Assembly: GCF_020892095.1 (NCBI RefSeq)
Contig: NZ_AP024845.1
Location: 2,666,001 to 2,730,000 of the forward strand
Direction: 5' to 3'
Origin: Claveliimonas bilis
GTDB lineage: Bacteria; Bacillota; Clostridia; Lachnospirales; Lachnospiraceae
Length of the DNA: 64,000 nucleotides
Shown here piece after piece: positions 34,353-42,629 of the stretch (its first letter is position 1; each line of letters begins with the position of its first letter). The notes below the pieces were generated by a model that worked only from the letters and a program-made list of their open reading frames with translations, was not told where the DNA came from and did no database searches. Position numbers and translations under genes: made by a program.

Positions 34353-34377
34353 CATCTTTGTGAAAACAGTATAAAAT
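34349..34377 (+). promoter_or_regulatory. Promoter of rny
   Basis: TTGACA (34349-34354) overlaps the recX stop codon; TAAAAT lies at 34372-34377 after a 17-base spacer. Confidence 0.65.
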
Positions 34378-34424
34378 TTAACTGTTGTATTTGTACAATG
34401 AAAATTAAATAAGGAGGTGCTCCT

Positions 34425-35978
34425 GTGCCGTATGGAATATTTATTGCTGTAGCTGCAGTGCTCGTTATAGCAGCAGCAGTCATCAGTCATTTCGTCACGG
34501 TTTCCAATCTGAAGAAGAATGCAGATTCTAAAATCGGAAGTGCGGAAAGCAAGGCCCGTGAGATCATTGATGACGCAGTGAAGACGGCAGAGGCCAAGAA
34601 AAAGGAATCCCTCTTAGAGATTAAAGAAGAATCTATCAGAACGAAGAATGAGCTCGAGAAAGAGACAAAGGAACGTCGGGCGGAATTACAGCGTTATGAG
34701 AAGAGAGTCTTATCCAAAGAGGAATCTCTGGACAAAAAGGCCGAAGCGATCGAGAAGCGCGAAGCAGGATTTACAGCAAAAGAAGAGCAGCTTAAAGCCA
34801 GAGAAGCAAAGGTGGAAGAGCTGAGCAAGCAAAGAGTACAGGAACTAGAAAGAATCTCAGGACTTACCTCCGAACAGGCAAAAGAGTATTTGTTAAAAAC
34901 TGTTGAAGACGATGTGAAACATGATACTGCAAAAATGATAAAGGAAATGGAAGCGCAGGCGAAGGAAGAAGCAGAGAAAAAGGCAAAGGATTATGTCGTG
35001 ACTGCTATCCAGAGATGTGCTGCAGATCATGTGGCTGAGACAACAATTTCTGTTGTACAGCTCCCAAGCGATGAAATGAAAGGAAGAATCATCGGACGTG
35101 AAGGAAGAAATATCCGGACGCTGGAAACCCTGACAGGTGTAGAACTTATTATTGATGATACACCGGAAGCGGTTGTATTGTCTGGATTTGATCCGATCCG
35201 AAGAGAGGTTGCAAGAATTGCCCTTGAAAAGCTGATCGTTGACGGACGTATTCATCCCGCAAGGATTGAGGAGATGGTGGAGAAAGCACAGAAAGAAGTG
35301 GAAGCTGTTATCCGGGAAGAAGGAGAGGCGGCTGCTCTTGAAGTAGGTGTTCACGGAATCCATCCGGAGCTTATCAGACTCCTTGGAAGAATGAAATTCC
35401 GTACCAGCTATGGTCAGAATGCGCTGAAACATTCTATTGAAGTTGCGCAGCTGGCAGGTCTTCTTGCAGGCGAGATTGGATTGGATGTGCGTCTTGCAAA
35501 GAGAGCTGGACTTTTACATGATATCGGTAAATCCATCGATCATGATGTAGAAGGATCCCATATCCAGATTGGTGTAGAACTTTGCAGAAAGTACAAAGAA
35601 TCAGCAACTGTGATCAATGCGGTAGAAGCTCATCATGGCGATGTGGAGCCAGAATCCCTGATTGCGTGCGTGGTTCAGGCGGCAGACACTATTTCAGCTG
35701 CAAGACCTGGCGCAAGAAGAGAAACCATCGAAACATATACAAACAGATTAAAACAATTAGAAGATATCAGCAACCAGTTTAAGGGCGTTGAGAAATCTTT
35801 TGCTATTCAGGCCGGTAGAGAGATTCGTATTATGGTAGTTCCAGAACAAGTATCTGATGCAGATATGGTATTACTGGCAAGAGATATTTCCAAGCAGATT
35901 GAGTATGAATTGGAGTATCCAGGACAGATAAAGGTAAATGTAATCCGGGAATCAAGGGTTACAGATTATGCCAAATAG
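34425..35978 (+). CDS. rny: Ribonuclease Y
   Basis: 517 residues, GTG start with AAGGAGGTGCTCCT just before it. An N-terminal membrane anchor (about 3-25) is followed by a long charged coiled coil (about 30-190). A KH domain contains [15 protein letters not shown], and an HD phosphodiesterase domain contains [27 protein letters not shown] and [12 protein letters not shown]. It is the endoribonuclease that starts bulk mRNA decay at the membrane. Length and domain order match the family. It ends in a clean terminator. Confidence 0.97.
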   Translation: MPYGIFIAVAAVLVIAAAVISHFVTVSNLKKNADSKIGSAESKAREIIDDAVKTAEAKKKESLLEIKEESIRTKNELEKETKERRAELQRYEKRVLSKEESLDKKAEAIEKREAGFTAKEEQLKAREAKVEELSKQRVQELERISGLTSEQAKEYLLKTVEDDVKHDTAKMIKEMEAQAKEEAEKKAKDYVVTAIQRCAADHVAETTISVVQLPSDEMKGRIIGREGRNIRTLETLTGVELIIDDTPEAVVLSGFDPIRREVARIALEKLIVDGRIHPARIEEMVEKAQKEVEAVIREEGEAAALEVGVHGIHPELIRLLGRMKFRTSYGQNALKHSIEVAQLAGLLAGEIGLDVRLAKRAGLLHDIGKSIDHDVEGSHIQIGVELCRKYKESATVINAVEAHHGDVEPESLIACVVQAADTISAARPGARRETIETYTNRLKQLEDISNQFKGVEKSFAIQAGREIRIMVVPEQVSDADMVLLARDISKQIEYELEYPGQIKVNVIRESRVTDYAK

Positions 35979-35994
35979 ATGATAAGTCTGAAAT

Positions 35995-36026
35995 AAAAAA
36001 GAGTTCCGTGAGCGGAACTCTTTTTT
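35995..36026 (+). terminator. Rho-independent terminator after rny
   Basis: AAAAAAGAGTTCCG and CGGAACTCTTTTTT with a four-base loop. Confidence 0.9.
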
Positions 36027-36074
36027 AGTAGGGGAATCCACTTTATTTTATATGGACAGGAGAGAATAAAAATT

Positions 36075-36644
36075 ATGAGTGAAGAGATCAAAAGAATAAA
36101 AAGAGAATTGGTGCATAAAGGCGCAGTGATTGATATATACGAAGATACTATGGAATTTCCGGACGGACATACGGCCAAATGGGATTATATCCATCATGAC
36201 GGAGCAGCCGCTGTTATTCCGGTGCTGCCGGACGGAAGGATCCTGATGGTGAGACAATACCGCAATGCCCTGGAGAGGGAAACGATAGAAATACCGGCCG
36301 GAAAGCTGGATGATCCGAAAGAACCAGGCATTGAATGCGCATCCAGGGAATTGGAAGAAGAGACGGGATACCGGTGCGAACATCTGGAACCGCTTTTGAC
36401 ACTGCACACAACAGTAGCGTTCTGTAACGAGAGGATTGAGGTGTTTGCGGCCCGTAATCTGATCCCTTCCAGACAGCATCTTGATGAGGATGAATTTATT
36501 GATGTGGAAGCGTATACAATGGAAGAGCTGAAGGAGAAGATTTTTTCCGGTGAGCTTCAGGACTCCAAAACAGTAGCGGCAATTCTGGCTTATGAAGTAA
36601 AATACTGTCAGGACCGGATGGAGAAGAGGAAGACAGGAAAATAA
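36075..36644 (+). CDS. nudF: Nudix hydrolase, ADP-ribose pyrophosphatase type
   Basis: 189 residues. The Nudix box is seen as PAGKLDDPKE followed by CASRELEEETGY (about residues 75-98), with one extra residue between the first glycine and glutamate compared with the usual spacing. It hydrolyses ADP-ribose and similar nucleoside diphosphate sugars. Immediately downstream are a spoIIM-like gene and an xerD-like gene, matching the Bacillus subtilis order nudF-spoIIM-(fur-yqzK)-xerD. Confidence 0.9.
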   Translation: MSEEIKRIKRELVHKGAVIDIYEDTMEFPDGHTAKWDYIHHDGAAAVIPVLPDGRILMVRQYRNALERETIEIPAGKLDDPKEPGIECASRELEEETGYRCEHLEPLLTLHTTVAFCNERIEVFAARNLIPSRQHLDEDEFIDVEAYTMEELKEKIFSGELQDSKTVAAILAYEVKYCQDRMEKRKTGK

Positions 36645-36729
36645 AAGAATACAGGAAAGGCATATCCTTGAATAACCGGCATATAATGAAATATCTTGTG
36701 ACATGAGAGTCAGGCATGGAGGTATGCGG

Positions 36730-37269
36730 GTGAAAACAAGGGATTATGGCAGAATTTTTTTCATTTTCTGTATGGCGGGGTTCCTTTTGGGAATTTTGTA
36801 TACGAATATTATGTCTGGGCAATATCTTTCTTCGGGCGGAATGTTCAGTGAATATTATATGAGCCAGTATCTTCATACGGAAATTCAGGCAGAAGAGTAT
36901 TTCTGGTATATCCTGCCGATAAGGATTCTGCCGCTTGTGCTTCTTACTTTGGCCGGGAAAATAAAATTTCGGCGGTGGGCAGCGACAGGAGTACTGGCCT
37001 GGACAGGCTTCCTGCTGGGTATTCTGTTTACGGCAGCTATCATGCAGCTTGGAATAAAGGGAATTCTTGTATGTCTGGCGGCGCTTTTTCCGCAGGGAAT
37101 CTTTTATGCAGCGGGATATGGGCTTGTGCTGTGGCATCTGTATCTTTATCCGCAGATACGCTGGAATTTGACAAAAACGATAGCAGTAGCGGCAGTGATT
37201 TTAGTCGGAATTATATTGGAGTGTTACACAAATCCGATTTTTATGAAAATTGTGCTAAAAACAATTTGA
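36730..37269 (+). CDS. spoIIM: Stage II sporulation protein M-like membrane protein
   Basis: 179 residues from a GTG at 36730, which is seven bases after GGAGG (36718-36722); ATG codons at 36703 and 36724 are badly placed relative to that site. Five hydrophobic segments are seen, beginning IFFIFCMAGFLLGILYTNIM. Similarity to SpoIIM is modest, but the neighbours (nudF-like before, xerD-like after) support it. SpoIIM works with SpoIID and SpoIIP in septal peptidoglycan removal during engulfment. Another small membrane protein of unknown role is the alternative. Confidence 0.65.
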   Translation: MKTRDYGRIFFIFCMAGFLLGILYTNIMSGQYLSSGGMFSEYYMSQYLHTEIQAEEYFWYILPIRILPLVLLTLAGKIKFRRWAATGVLAWTGFLLGILFTAAIMQLGIKGILVCLAALFPQGIFYAAGYGLVLWHLYLYPQIRWNLTKTIAVAAVILVGIILECYTNPIFMKIVLKTI

Positions 37270-37307
37270 TTTTTTTGAATTTTCTTCGTATAATCTAAGT
37301 TATACGA
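37266..37307 (+). promoter_or_regulatory. Promoter with dyad over the -10, xerD-like gene
   Basis: TTGATT (37266-37271), 17 bases, TATAAT (37289-37294). TCGTATAA (37286-37293) and TTATACGA (37300-37307) form a perfect 8-bp inverted repeat covering the -10, which could be a repressor site. Confidence 0.55.
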
Positions 37308-37323
37308 TGGGAGATAAAAGAAT

Positions 37324-38061
37324 ATGGAGAAAATAGTTTTAGAGTATGTTGAGTATTTAAAAGCGACAAAGGGAATATCTGTCAATACGGAGATGGCGTA
37401 TCGCCGCGATTTGATGAAACTTGTGCGCTATTTGGCAGGACAGGATATCTATAAAGCGGATGAAGTTACTTCCACAAATTTGACTTCATATATGCTTTTT
37501 ATGGAAAAACAGCAGCTGACGAATACAACGATATCAAGAAATGTCGCTTCAATAAAGGGATTCTTTCATTATCTGCTGAAAAAGAAATATATTACGGAAG
37601 ATGTATCAGATTGTCTGACAAGTCCGAAGGTAGAAAGAAGGGAACCAAAGAGTGCAACAAAGGAAGATGTGGAGAAGGTTCTTTCCGTACCTTCCGGCAA
37701 GACTCCGAAGCTTCTTCGAGACAAGGCAATGATAGAACTTTTGTATTCTACCGGAATTATGGTGGAAGAACTTGTAGCTCTGAGGGTTCAGGATATCAAC
37801 ATGGAAATGGGATATCTGCAGTGCAGCCTTAGCGGAAATGAAAATGCATATCCGATTGATAAACAGGCATTGAAAGCTTTGCGTACTTATTTAAAAAATG
37901 GAAGAGAGCCACTTTTGAAAGGCCGTGATTCCGACGTCCTCTTTCCAAATATCAGCGGAAAGAAAATGAGCCGGCAGGGCTTTTGGAAGATACTGAAAGG
38001 GTATGCGGCAAAAGCCGGAATCAAAGGGACTATCACTCCAAGTATGCTTCGGCATTCCTAA
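37324..38061 (+). CDS. xerD: XerD-like tyrosine recombinase, catalytically degenerate and truncated
   Basis: 245 residues against about 295-300 for XerD. The N-terminal SAM-like DNA-binding domain (1-105) and most of the catalytic fold align well, but active residues are missing. The first arginine (TGLRVSEL in E. coli) is M146 in TGIMVEEL. The beta-hairpin lysine motif GKGNKER is replaced by SLSGNEN at about 168-174. The HxxR histidine is S240 in TPSMLRHS, with only R243 kept. A TAA right after LRHS removes the second histidine and the tyrosine nucleophile. Beyond the stop, frame +2 holds a faint remnant (HNGNFANIWRIMGK). A terminator follows at 38117. It cannot act as a recombinase by known chemistry; the open 245 codons suggest a retained DNA-binding role or slow decay. 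Confidence 0.85.
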   Translation: MEKIVLEYVEYLKATKGISVNTEMAYRRDLMKLVRYLAGQDIYKADEVTSTNLTSYMLFMEKQQLTNTTISRNVASIKGFFHYLLKKKYITEDVSDCLTSPKVERREPKSATKEDVEKVLSVPSGKTPKLLRDKAMIELLYSTGIMVEELVALRVQDINMEMGYLQCSLSGNENAYPIDKQALKALRTYLKNGREPLLKGRDSDVLFPNISGKKMSRQGFWKILKGYAAKAGIKGTITPSMLRHS

Positions 38062-38116
38062 GACGGCAGTTTCATAACGGGAATTTTGCAAATATTTGGC
38101 GCATTATGGGAAAACG
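38062..38116 (+). pseudogene. Decayed C-terminal remnant of the xerD-like gene
   Basis: Read in frame +2, this stretch gives FHNGNFANIWRIMGKRKDI, which lines up loosely with the NGADLR...QEMLGHSDIS segment of XerD. The space is about seven bases shorter than expected. No tyrosine segment can be found before the terminator. The match is weak. Confidence 0.35.
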
Positions 38117-38146
38117 AAAGGACATTCCGGACGGATGTCCTTTTTT
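38117..38146 (+). terminator. Rho-independent terminator after the xerD-like gene
   Basis: AAAGGACAT and ATGTCCTTT flank a nine-base loop, followed by six T in total. Confidence 0.75.
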
Positions 38147-38245
38147 GTTGTATGACGGGAAAATTGGCTCTATCCCTCTTGCATTCGAAATCGAGGTTCG
38201 GTATAATGATTAACGTTTGCGTAAAAAATGCAGGAGGAAACAAAA

Positions 38246-39607
38246 ATGGAAAAAGACATGACAGTAGGAAGCCCGGGAAGGGCCATTTTGAACTTTACGA
38301 TACCCATTTTTATCGGAAATATATTTCAGCAGCTGTATAATATGGCGGACGCAGTGATCGTAGGGAAGTTTGTAGGGCCGCAGGCACTGGCGGCGGTGGG
38401 ATCCTGCGGAACAATTATGTTTTTGATCCTGGGATTCTTACTTGGACTTACGGCAGGATTTACCGTGATCACTTCACAGTATTTCGGGGCCGGAAACAAA
38501 AAGGCTGTGCGGCAGTCTGTCGCATCAGCGGCAATTTTGTCTGCAGCCATATCCGTCATTATGACAGTGGGCAGTATGCTTGCAATGAAACAGATTCTGG
38601 CGTGGATGAATACGCCTTCAGACATTTATGGGGAAGCTTACGGATATATTATGGTAATCTGCGGGGGAATTGCGGCGCAGGTGCTCTATAACCTTTTGGC
38701 CAGCATTCTGCGTGCTCTCGGCAACAGTAAAGTGCCATTATATTTCCTTGTACTGGCGGCATTTTTGAATGTGGTACTGGATCTTGTGTTTATTATTGTG
38801 TTCCACATGGGAGCGGCGGGAGCGGCTTTCGCGACGGTGATCTCACAGGGTGTATCGGGACTACTGTGTCTTGTATACATCGGAAAAAAGGTTCCGGAAC
38901 TCCATCTGAAAAAGGAGGATTGGAAGATAAACTGGAGTATGGCCGGATGGCAGATGAAGATCGGTCTTCCTATGGCACTGCAGTATTCCATTACTGCAGT
39001 GGGAACTATCATGGTCCAGGCTGCCCTGAATACGCTGGGATCACTGGCAGTTGCAGGGTTTGCGGCAGCCAGCAAGATCGAGCAGGTAGTGACACAGGCA
39101 TATGTCGCCCTGGGGACAGCGATGGCAACTTACTGCGCACAGAATACAGGGGCGGGAAGATTTGACCGGATCAGGCAAGGATTTGGAGCGTCTACTCTGA
39201 TCAGATGTATCTATGCGGTCCTGACAGGAGCTGCTGTCATTTTGGGAGGGAAATATCTCACCATTCTTTTTGTATCAGAACAGGTGAATGAGATTATGCA
39301 TCTTGCAGATATCTATCTGAAATGTGTGGCTGTTACTTTTATTCCTTTGGCTGTTGTCAACATTTACAGGAATGGGATACAGGGAATGGGATACGGACTG
39401 CTCCCAATGCTGGCAGGTGTGGCAGAGCTGATCGGAAGAGGAAGTGTTGCTCTTATTTCCGCTTCCCGCGGAAGCTATATAGGAACATGCATGGCCAGCC
39501 CCGCTGCCTGGATTTTGGCAGGCGGCCTTCTTCTGATTATGTATTTTGGTATTGTTTATGCTAAAAACAGAGAGGAAAAGAGAAAAAAAGCTGTCAGAAA
39601 AGGGTGA
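38246..39607 (+). CDS. MATE family efflux transporter
   Basis: 453 residues from the ATG at 38246; AGGAGG at 38232-38237 is well spaced and the in-frame ATG at 38228 precedes it. About 12 membrane segments in two homologous halves are seen. It opens with GSPGRAILNFTIPIFIGNIFQQLYNMADAVIVGKF in family style (read in parts), with a second-half repeat at GLPMALQYSITAVGTIMVQAALNTLG. It exports cationic compounds or drugs using sodium or proton gradients. Monocistronic; substrate unknown. Confidence 0.92.
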   Translation: MEKDMTVGSPGRAILNFTIPIFIGNIFQQLYNMADAVIVGKFVGPQALAAVGSCGTIMFLILGFLLGLTAGFTVITSQYFGAGNKKAVRQSVASAAILSAAISVIMTVGSMLAMKQILAWMNTPSDIYGEAYGYIMVICGGIAAQVLYNLLASILRALGNSKVPLYFLVLAAFLNVVLDLVFIIVFHMGAAGAAFATVISQGVSGLLCLVYIGKKVPELHLKKEDWKINWSMAGWQMKIGLPMALQYSITAVGTIMVQAALNTLGSLAVAGFAAASKIEQVVTQAYVALGTAMATYCAQNTGAGRFDRIRQGFGASTLIRCIYAVLTGAAVILGGKYLTILFVSEQVNEIMHLADIYLKCVAVTFIPLAVVNIYRNGIQGMGYGLLPMLAGVAELIGRGSVALISASRGSYIGTCMASPAAWILAGGLLLIMYFGIVYAKNREEKRKKAVRKG

Positions 39608-39634
39608 TCATTTATTCCATTTTCAGAGAACCTA

Positions 39635-39643
39635 TGCTATACT
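39635..39643 (+). promoter_or_regulatory. Extended -10 promoter upstream of pyrH
   Basis: TGC followed by TATACT (39638-39643), about 75 bases before the pyrH start codon. The -35 is poor. Confidence 0.45.
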
Positions 39644-39717
39644 TTACCTTAGGTATGCACAAATGAAGAATACCAGGTGTGCATCTCATTATGTTGGAAA
39701 ATAAGGAGCATGACTTT

Positions 39718-40413
39718 ATGAAAAGAGTATTGTTAAAGTTAAGCGGAGAAGCGCTTGCAGGAGATAAAAAGACCGGATTTGATGAGGCGACTTGCATTGG
39801 AGTTGCCCGTCAGGTGAAAACACTTGCAGATGACGGATATCAGATCGCTATTGTGACAGGAGGGGGAAATTTCTGGAGAGGAAGAACCAGTGAAACGATC
39901 GACCGTACAAAAGCAGATCAGATCGGGATGCTGGCAACAGTGATGAACTGTATTTATGTATCAGATATTTTCCGCCATGTAGGTATGAAAACGGAAGTGT
40001 TCACTCCTTTTGTGTGCGGAGCATTTACAACACTGTTTTCCAAAGACAGGGCAGTGGAAGCGCTGGAAGATGGAAAGGTGATCTTTTTTGCAGGAGGAAC
40101 CGGACACCCGTACTTTTCTACAGATACGGGAGCTGTTCTTCGGGCAATCGAGATTGAGGCGGATGCCATGCTTCTTGCAAAGGCAATCGACGGTATCTAT
40201 GACAGCGATCCCAAGGTAAATCCAAATGCGGTGAAGTATGATGAGATTTCCATTCAGGAAATTATCGATAAAAAGTTGATGGCCGTGGATCTGACAGCGT
40301 CCATTATGTGTCTGGAAAATAAAATGCCCATGCTGGTGTTCGGACTGGGCGAAGAAAACAGTATTGTGAACACTATGTCAGGAACCTTTACCGGTACAAA
40401 AGTGACCGTGTAG
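39718..40413 (+). CDS. pyrH: UMP kinase
   Basis: 231 residues from the ATG at 39718, the family start MKRVLLKLSGEAL, with AAGGAG nine bases before it; in-frame ATGs at 39679 and 39691 lie upstream of that site. Amino acid kinase fold: LKLSGEALAG, VTGGGNFWRG, GGTGHPYFSTDTGAVLRA and KAIDGIYDSDPK. It phosphorylates UMP to UDP. It heads the conserved pyrH-frr-uppS-cdsA-dxr-rseP order; the usual rpsB and tsf are not upstream here. Confidence 0.96.
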   Translation: MKRVLLKLSGEALAGDKKTGFDEATCIGVARQVKTLADDGYQIAIVTGGGNFWRGRTSETIDRTKADQIGMLATVMNCIYVSDIFRHVGMKTEVFTPFVCGAFTTLFSKDRAVEALEDGKVIFFAGGTGHPYFSTDTGAVLRAIEIEADAMLLAKAIDGIYDSDPKVNPNAVKYDEISIQEIIDKKLMAVDLTASIMCLENKMPMLVFGLGEENSIVNTMSGTFTGTKVTV

Positions 40414-40442
40414 TATAAAGAAAGATAAGGGAGGAAATTACT

Positions 40443-40994
40443 ATGAACGAAAAACTGCAGGTATATGAAGAAAAAATGAAAAAGACACTGGCAAACCTGG
40501 ACGGAGAGCTGGCCACAATACGTGCCGGCCGTGCCAACCCGAATGTGCTCAATAAGATTACGGTAGATTACTATGGAACACCGACGCCGATTCAGCAGGT
40601 TGCAAACATTTCTGTACCGGAAGCCCGTATGATACAGATCCAGCCATGGGAAAAGAGTATGCTCAAGGTGATTGAAAAAGCTATCAATATGTCAGATCTG
40701 GGCATCAATCCTACAAACGACGGAACTACAGTACGCCTGGTATTTCCGGAACTTACAGAAGAGCGCAGGAAAGAGCTGGTAAAAGATGTAAAGAAAAAGG
40801 GAGAACAGGCAAAGGTAGCGATCCGAAATATCAGAAGAGATGGAAATGATGCCTTCAAAAAACTGAAAGGAAGCGACGTCTCAGAGGATGAGATCAAAGA
40901 TCTGGAAGACCAGCTGCAGAAACTAACTGATAAATATGTGGCAGAAGCAGAAAAATCAGTAGAGCATAAGTCAAAAGAAGTCATGACAGTTTAA
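40443..40994 (+). CDS. frr: Ribosome recycling factor
   Basis: 183 residues, close to the usual 185. It splits post-termination ribosomes together with EF-G. Conserved family segments are LATIRAGRANPNVL, VDYYGTPTPIQQVA, QIQPWEKSMLKVIEKAI and INPTNDGTTVRL. GGGAGGAAATTACT precedes the ATG. It is followed by a hairpin and then uppS. Confidence 0.97.
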   Translation: MNEKLQVYEEKMKKTLANLDGELATIRAGRANPNVLNKITVDYYGTPTPIQQVANISVPEARMIQIQPWEKSMLKVIEKAINMSDLGINPTNDGTTVRLVFPELTEERRKELVKDVKKKGEQAKVAIRNIRRDGNDAFKKLKGSDVSEDEIKDLEDQLQKLTDKYVAEAEKSVEHKSKEVMTV

Positions 40995-41004
40995 ACCAAA
41001 GGAC

Positions 41005-41042
41005 AAAACGGGGACGGGGACATGAAAATAGTGTCCCCGTTT
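41005..41042 (+). terminator. Hairpin between frr and uppS with duplicated left arm
   Basis: ACGGGGACA (41014-41022) and TGTCCCCGT (41032-41040) form a perfect 9-bp stem. An overlapping second left arm, AAACGGGGAC (41006-41015), could pair instead. Only a short T-run follows, so it may attenuate or process the transcript rather than end it. Confidence 0.5.
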
Positions 41043-41100
41043 AAAGCGTCAGGCGTAATGCCTTTTCCCGATAAAAGAACATAGCAGGAGGAATTTGGTG

Positions 41101-41799
41101 ATGAATATACCAAGACATGTGGCGATCATCCTGGACGGAAACGGACGATGGGCAAAATCTAAAGGAATGCCCAGAAATTACGGCCACGCACAGGGGAGCA
41201 AAACAGTAGAAAAAATCTGCGAAGAGGCCTGGAGGATGGGAATAAAGTATCTTACCGTTTATGCTTTTTCCACGGAGAACTGGAACCGCCCCAAAGATGA
41301 GGTGGATGCGCTGATGAAGCTGCTCCGTAATTATATGAAAACTTGTCTGAAAACAGCAGAAAAAAATGATATGAAGATACGTGTCATTGGAGACAAAACC
41401 AGGCTGGCACAGGACATTCAGGATCGGATCAATGAGCTGGAAGCAGCTACCGTCAATAATGGAGGGCTGAATTTTCAGATTGCTATTAATTACGGAAGCA
41501 GGGATGAAATTCTACGTGCTGTCAGAAGAATTGCTCAGGATGCGGCTTCCGGGATTCTGGATCCGAAGTCTGTTGATGAGTCCTGTTTTGAGTCCTATCT
41601 GGATACACATGATATTCCCGATCCGGATCTTTTGATCCGCACAAGCGGTGAGGAACGTCTTTCCAACTATCTGCTGTGGCAGCTGGCATATTCCGAGTTC
41701 TACTTCACAGACGTACTCTGGCCTGATTTTTCAAAGGAGGAACTTTGGAAAGCAATCGAACAGTATAATGCCAGAGACCGCCGATATGGGAAGGTGTAG
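41101..41799 (+). CDS. uppS: Undecaprenyl diphosphate synthase (isoprenyl transferase)
   Basis: 232 residues from the ATG at 41101; AGGAGG at 41086-41091 fits this better than the TTG at 41095. It is a cis-prenyltransferase that makes the C55 lipid carrier for peptidoglycan. Motifs: HVAIILDGNGRWAKSKGMPR with the catalytic aspartate, TVYAFSTENWNRP, and the C-terminal DLLIRTSGEERLSNYLLWQLAYSE (seen in parts). Adjacent to cdsA in the standard order. Confidence 0.96.
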   Translation: MNIPRHVAIILDGNGRWAKSKGMPRNYGHAQGSKTVEKICEEAWRMGIKYLTVYAFSTENWNRPKDEVDALMKLLRNYMKTCLKTAEKNDMKIRVIGDKTRLAQDIQDRINELEAATVNNGGLNFQIAINYGSRDEILRAVRRIAQDAASGILDPKSVDESCFESYLDTHDIPDPDLLIRTSGEERLSNYLLWQLAYSEFYFTDVLWPDFSKEELWKAIEQYNARDRRYGKV

Positions 41800-41817
41800 G
41801 AGAGGGAGGAATAACAG

Positions 41818-42615
41818 ATGTTTAAAACGAGACTTTTAAGTGGGATCATACTGGTGATCGTGCTGATCATTACTGTGGGATATGGAGGCAATCTGCTGTT
41901 CGGAGTCCTGGCGGTGATCAGTTTGATCGGCATGAGTGAACTTTATAAAGTAGTAAAAGTGGAAAGAGTAAGCCTGGGCATTGCGGGCTATCTGGCGGCA
42001 ATGGTTTACTATGGGCTGTTGTTTACAGGAAGAATGGAAATGGTGACAGCCCTTTTGGTCCTGTTCCTTGTAGTGGTGATGGCGGTCTATGTTTTCGCAT
42101 TTCCAAAGTACCGTACGGAACAGGTGATGGTTACTTATTTTGGACTGTTTTACGTAGCAGTCATGCTCTCCTATGTTTATCAGACAAGAATGCTGCCGGA
42201 CGGCGGAGTGGCAGTGTGGCTGATCTTCTTGAGTTCCTGGGGATGCGATACCTGTGCTTACTGTGTAGGCATGCTGATCGGAAAGCATAAAATGGCGCCT
42301 AAGTTAAGCCCGAAAAAATCTATAGAAGGAGGAGTGGGCGGTGTACTTGGAGCGGCTCTTCTTGGAGCATTATTCTCACTGGCCATGAATCACTGGGGGC
42401 AGGCGGATGTTTCGCCGGCATTCTATGCACTGATATGCGGAATCGGAGGCATTATTTCCCAGATCGGGGATCTTGCCGCTTCAGCTATTAAAAGAAACCA
42501 TGAGATCAAGGATTATGGAAAGCTGATCCCGGGCCACGGAGGGATCCTGGATCGGTTTGACAGCGTGATCTTTACAGCTCCGGTCATCTATTATCTGACA
42601 GTGCTGCTTGGATAG
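41818..42615 (+). CDS. cdsA: Phosphatidate cytidylyltransferase
   Basis: 265 residues, about eight membrane segments. It makes CDP-diacylglycerol for phospholipid synthesis. The CDS signature is present at the C-terminus: SAIKRNHEIKDYGKLIPGHG followed by GILDRFDS. The acidic pair in ISQIGDLAASAIKR is also family-typical. GAGAGGGAGGAATAAC precedes the ATG; 18 bases after uppS and 14 before dxr. Confidence 0.95.
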   Translation: MFKTRLLSGIILVIVLIITVGYGGNLLFGVLAVISLIGMSELYKVVKVERVSLGIAGYLAAMVYYGLLFTGRMEMVTALLVLFLVVVMAVYVFAFPKYRTEQVMVTYFGLFYVAVMLSYVYQTRMLPDGGVAVWLIFLSSWGCDTCAYCVGMLIGKHKMAPKLSPKKSIEGGVGGVLGAALLGALFSLAMNHWGQADVSPAFYALICGIGGIISQIGDLAASAIKRNHEIKDYGKLIPGHGGILDRFDSVIFTAPVIYYLTVLLG

Positions 42616-42629
42616 GAGGCGGAAAGAAA

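Noticed and set aside
38062-38213. Frame +2 reading after the xerD-like stop as the missing functional C-terminus by a programmed frameshift
   Set aside because: No tyrosine-nucleophile segment exists in any frame before the terminator, and upstream catalytic residues are already lost, so a frameshift would not restore activity.
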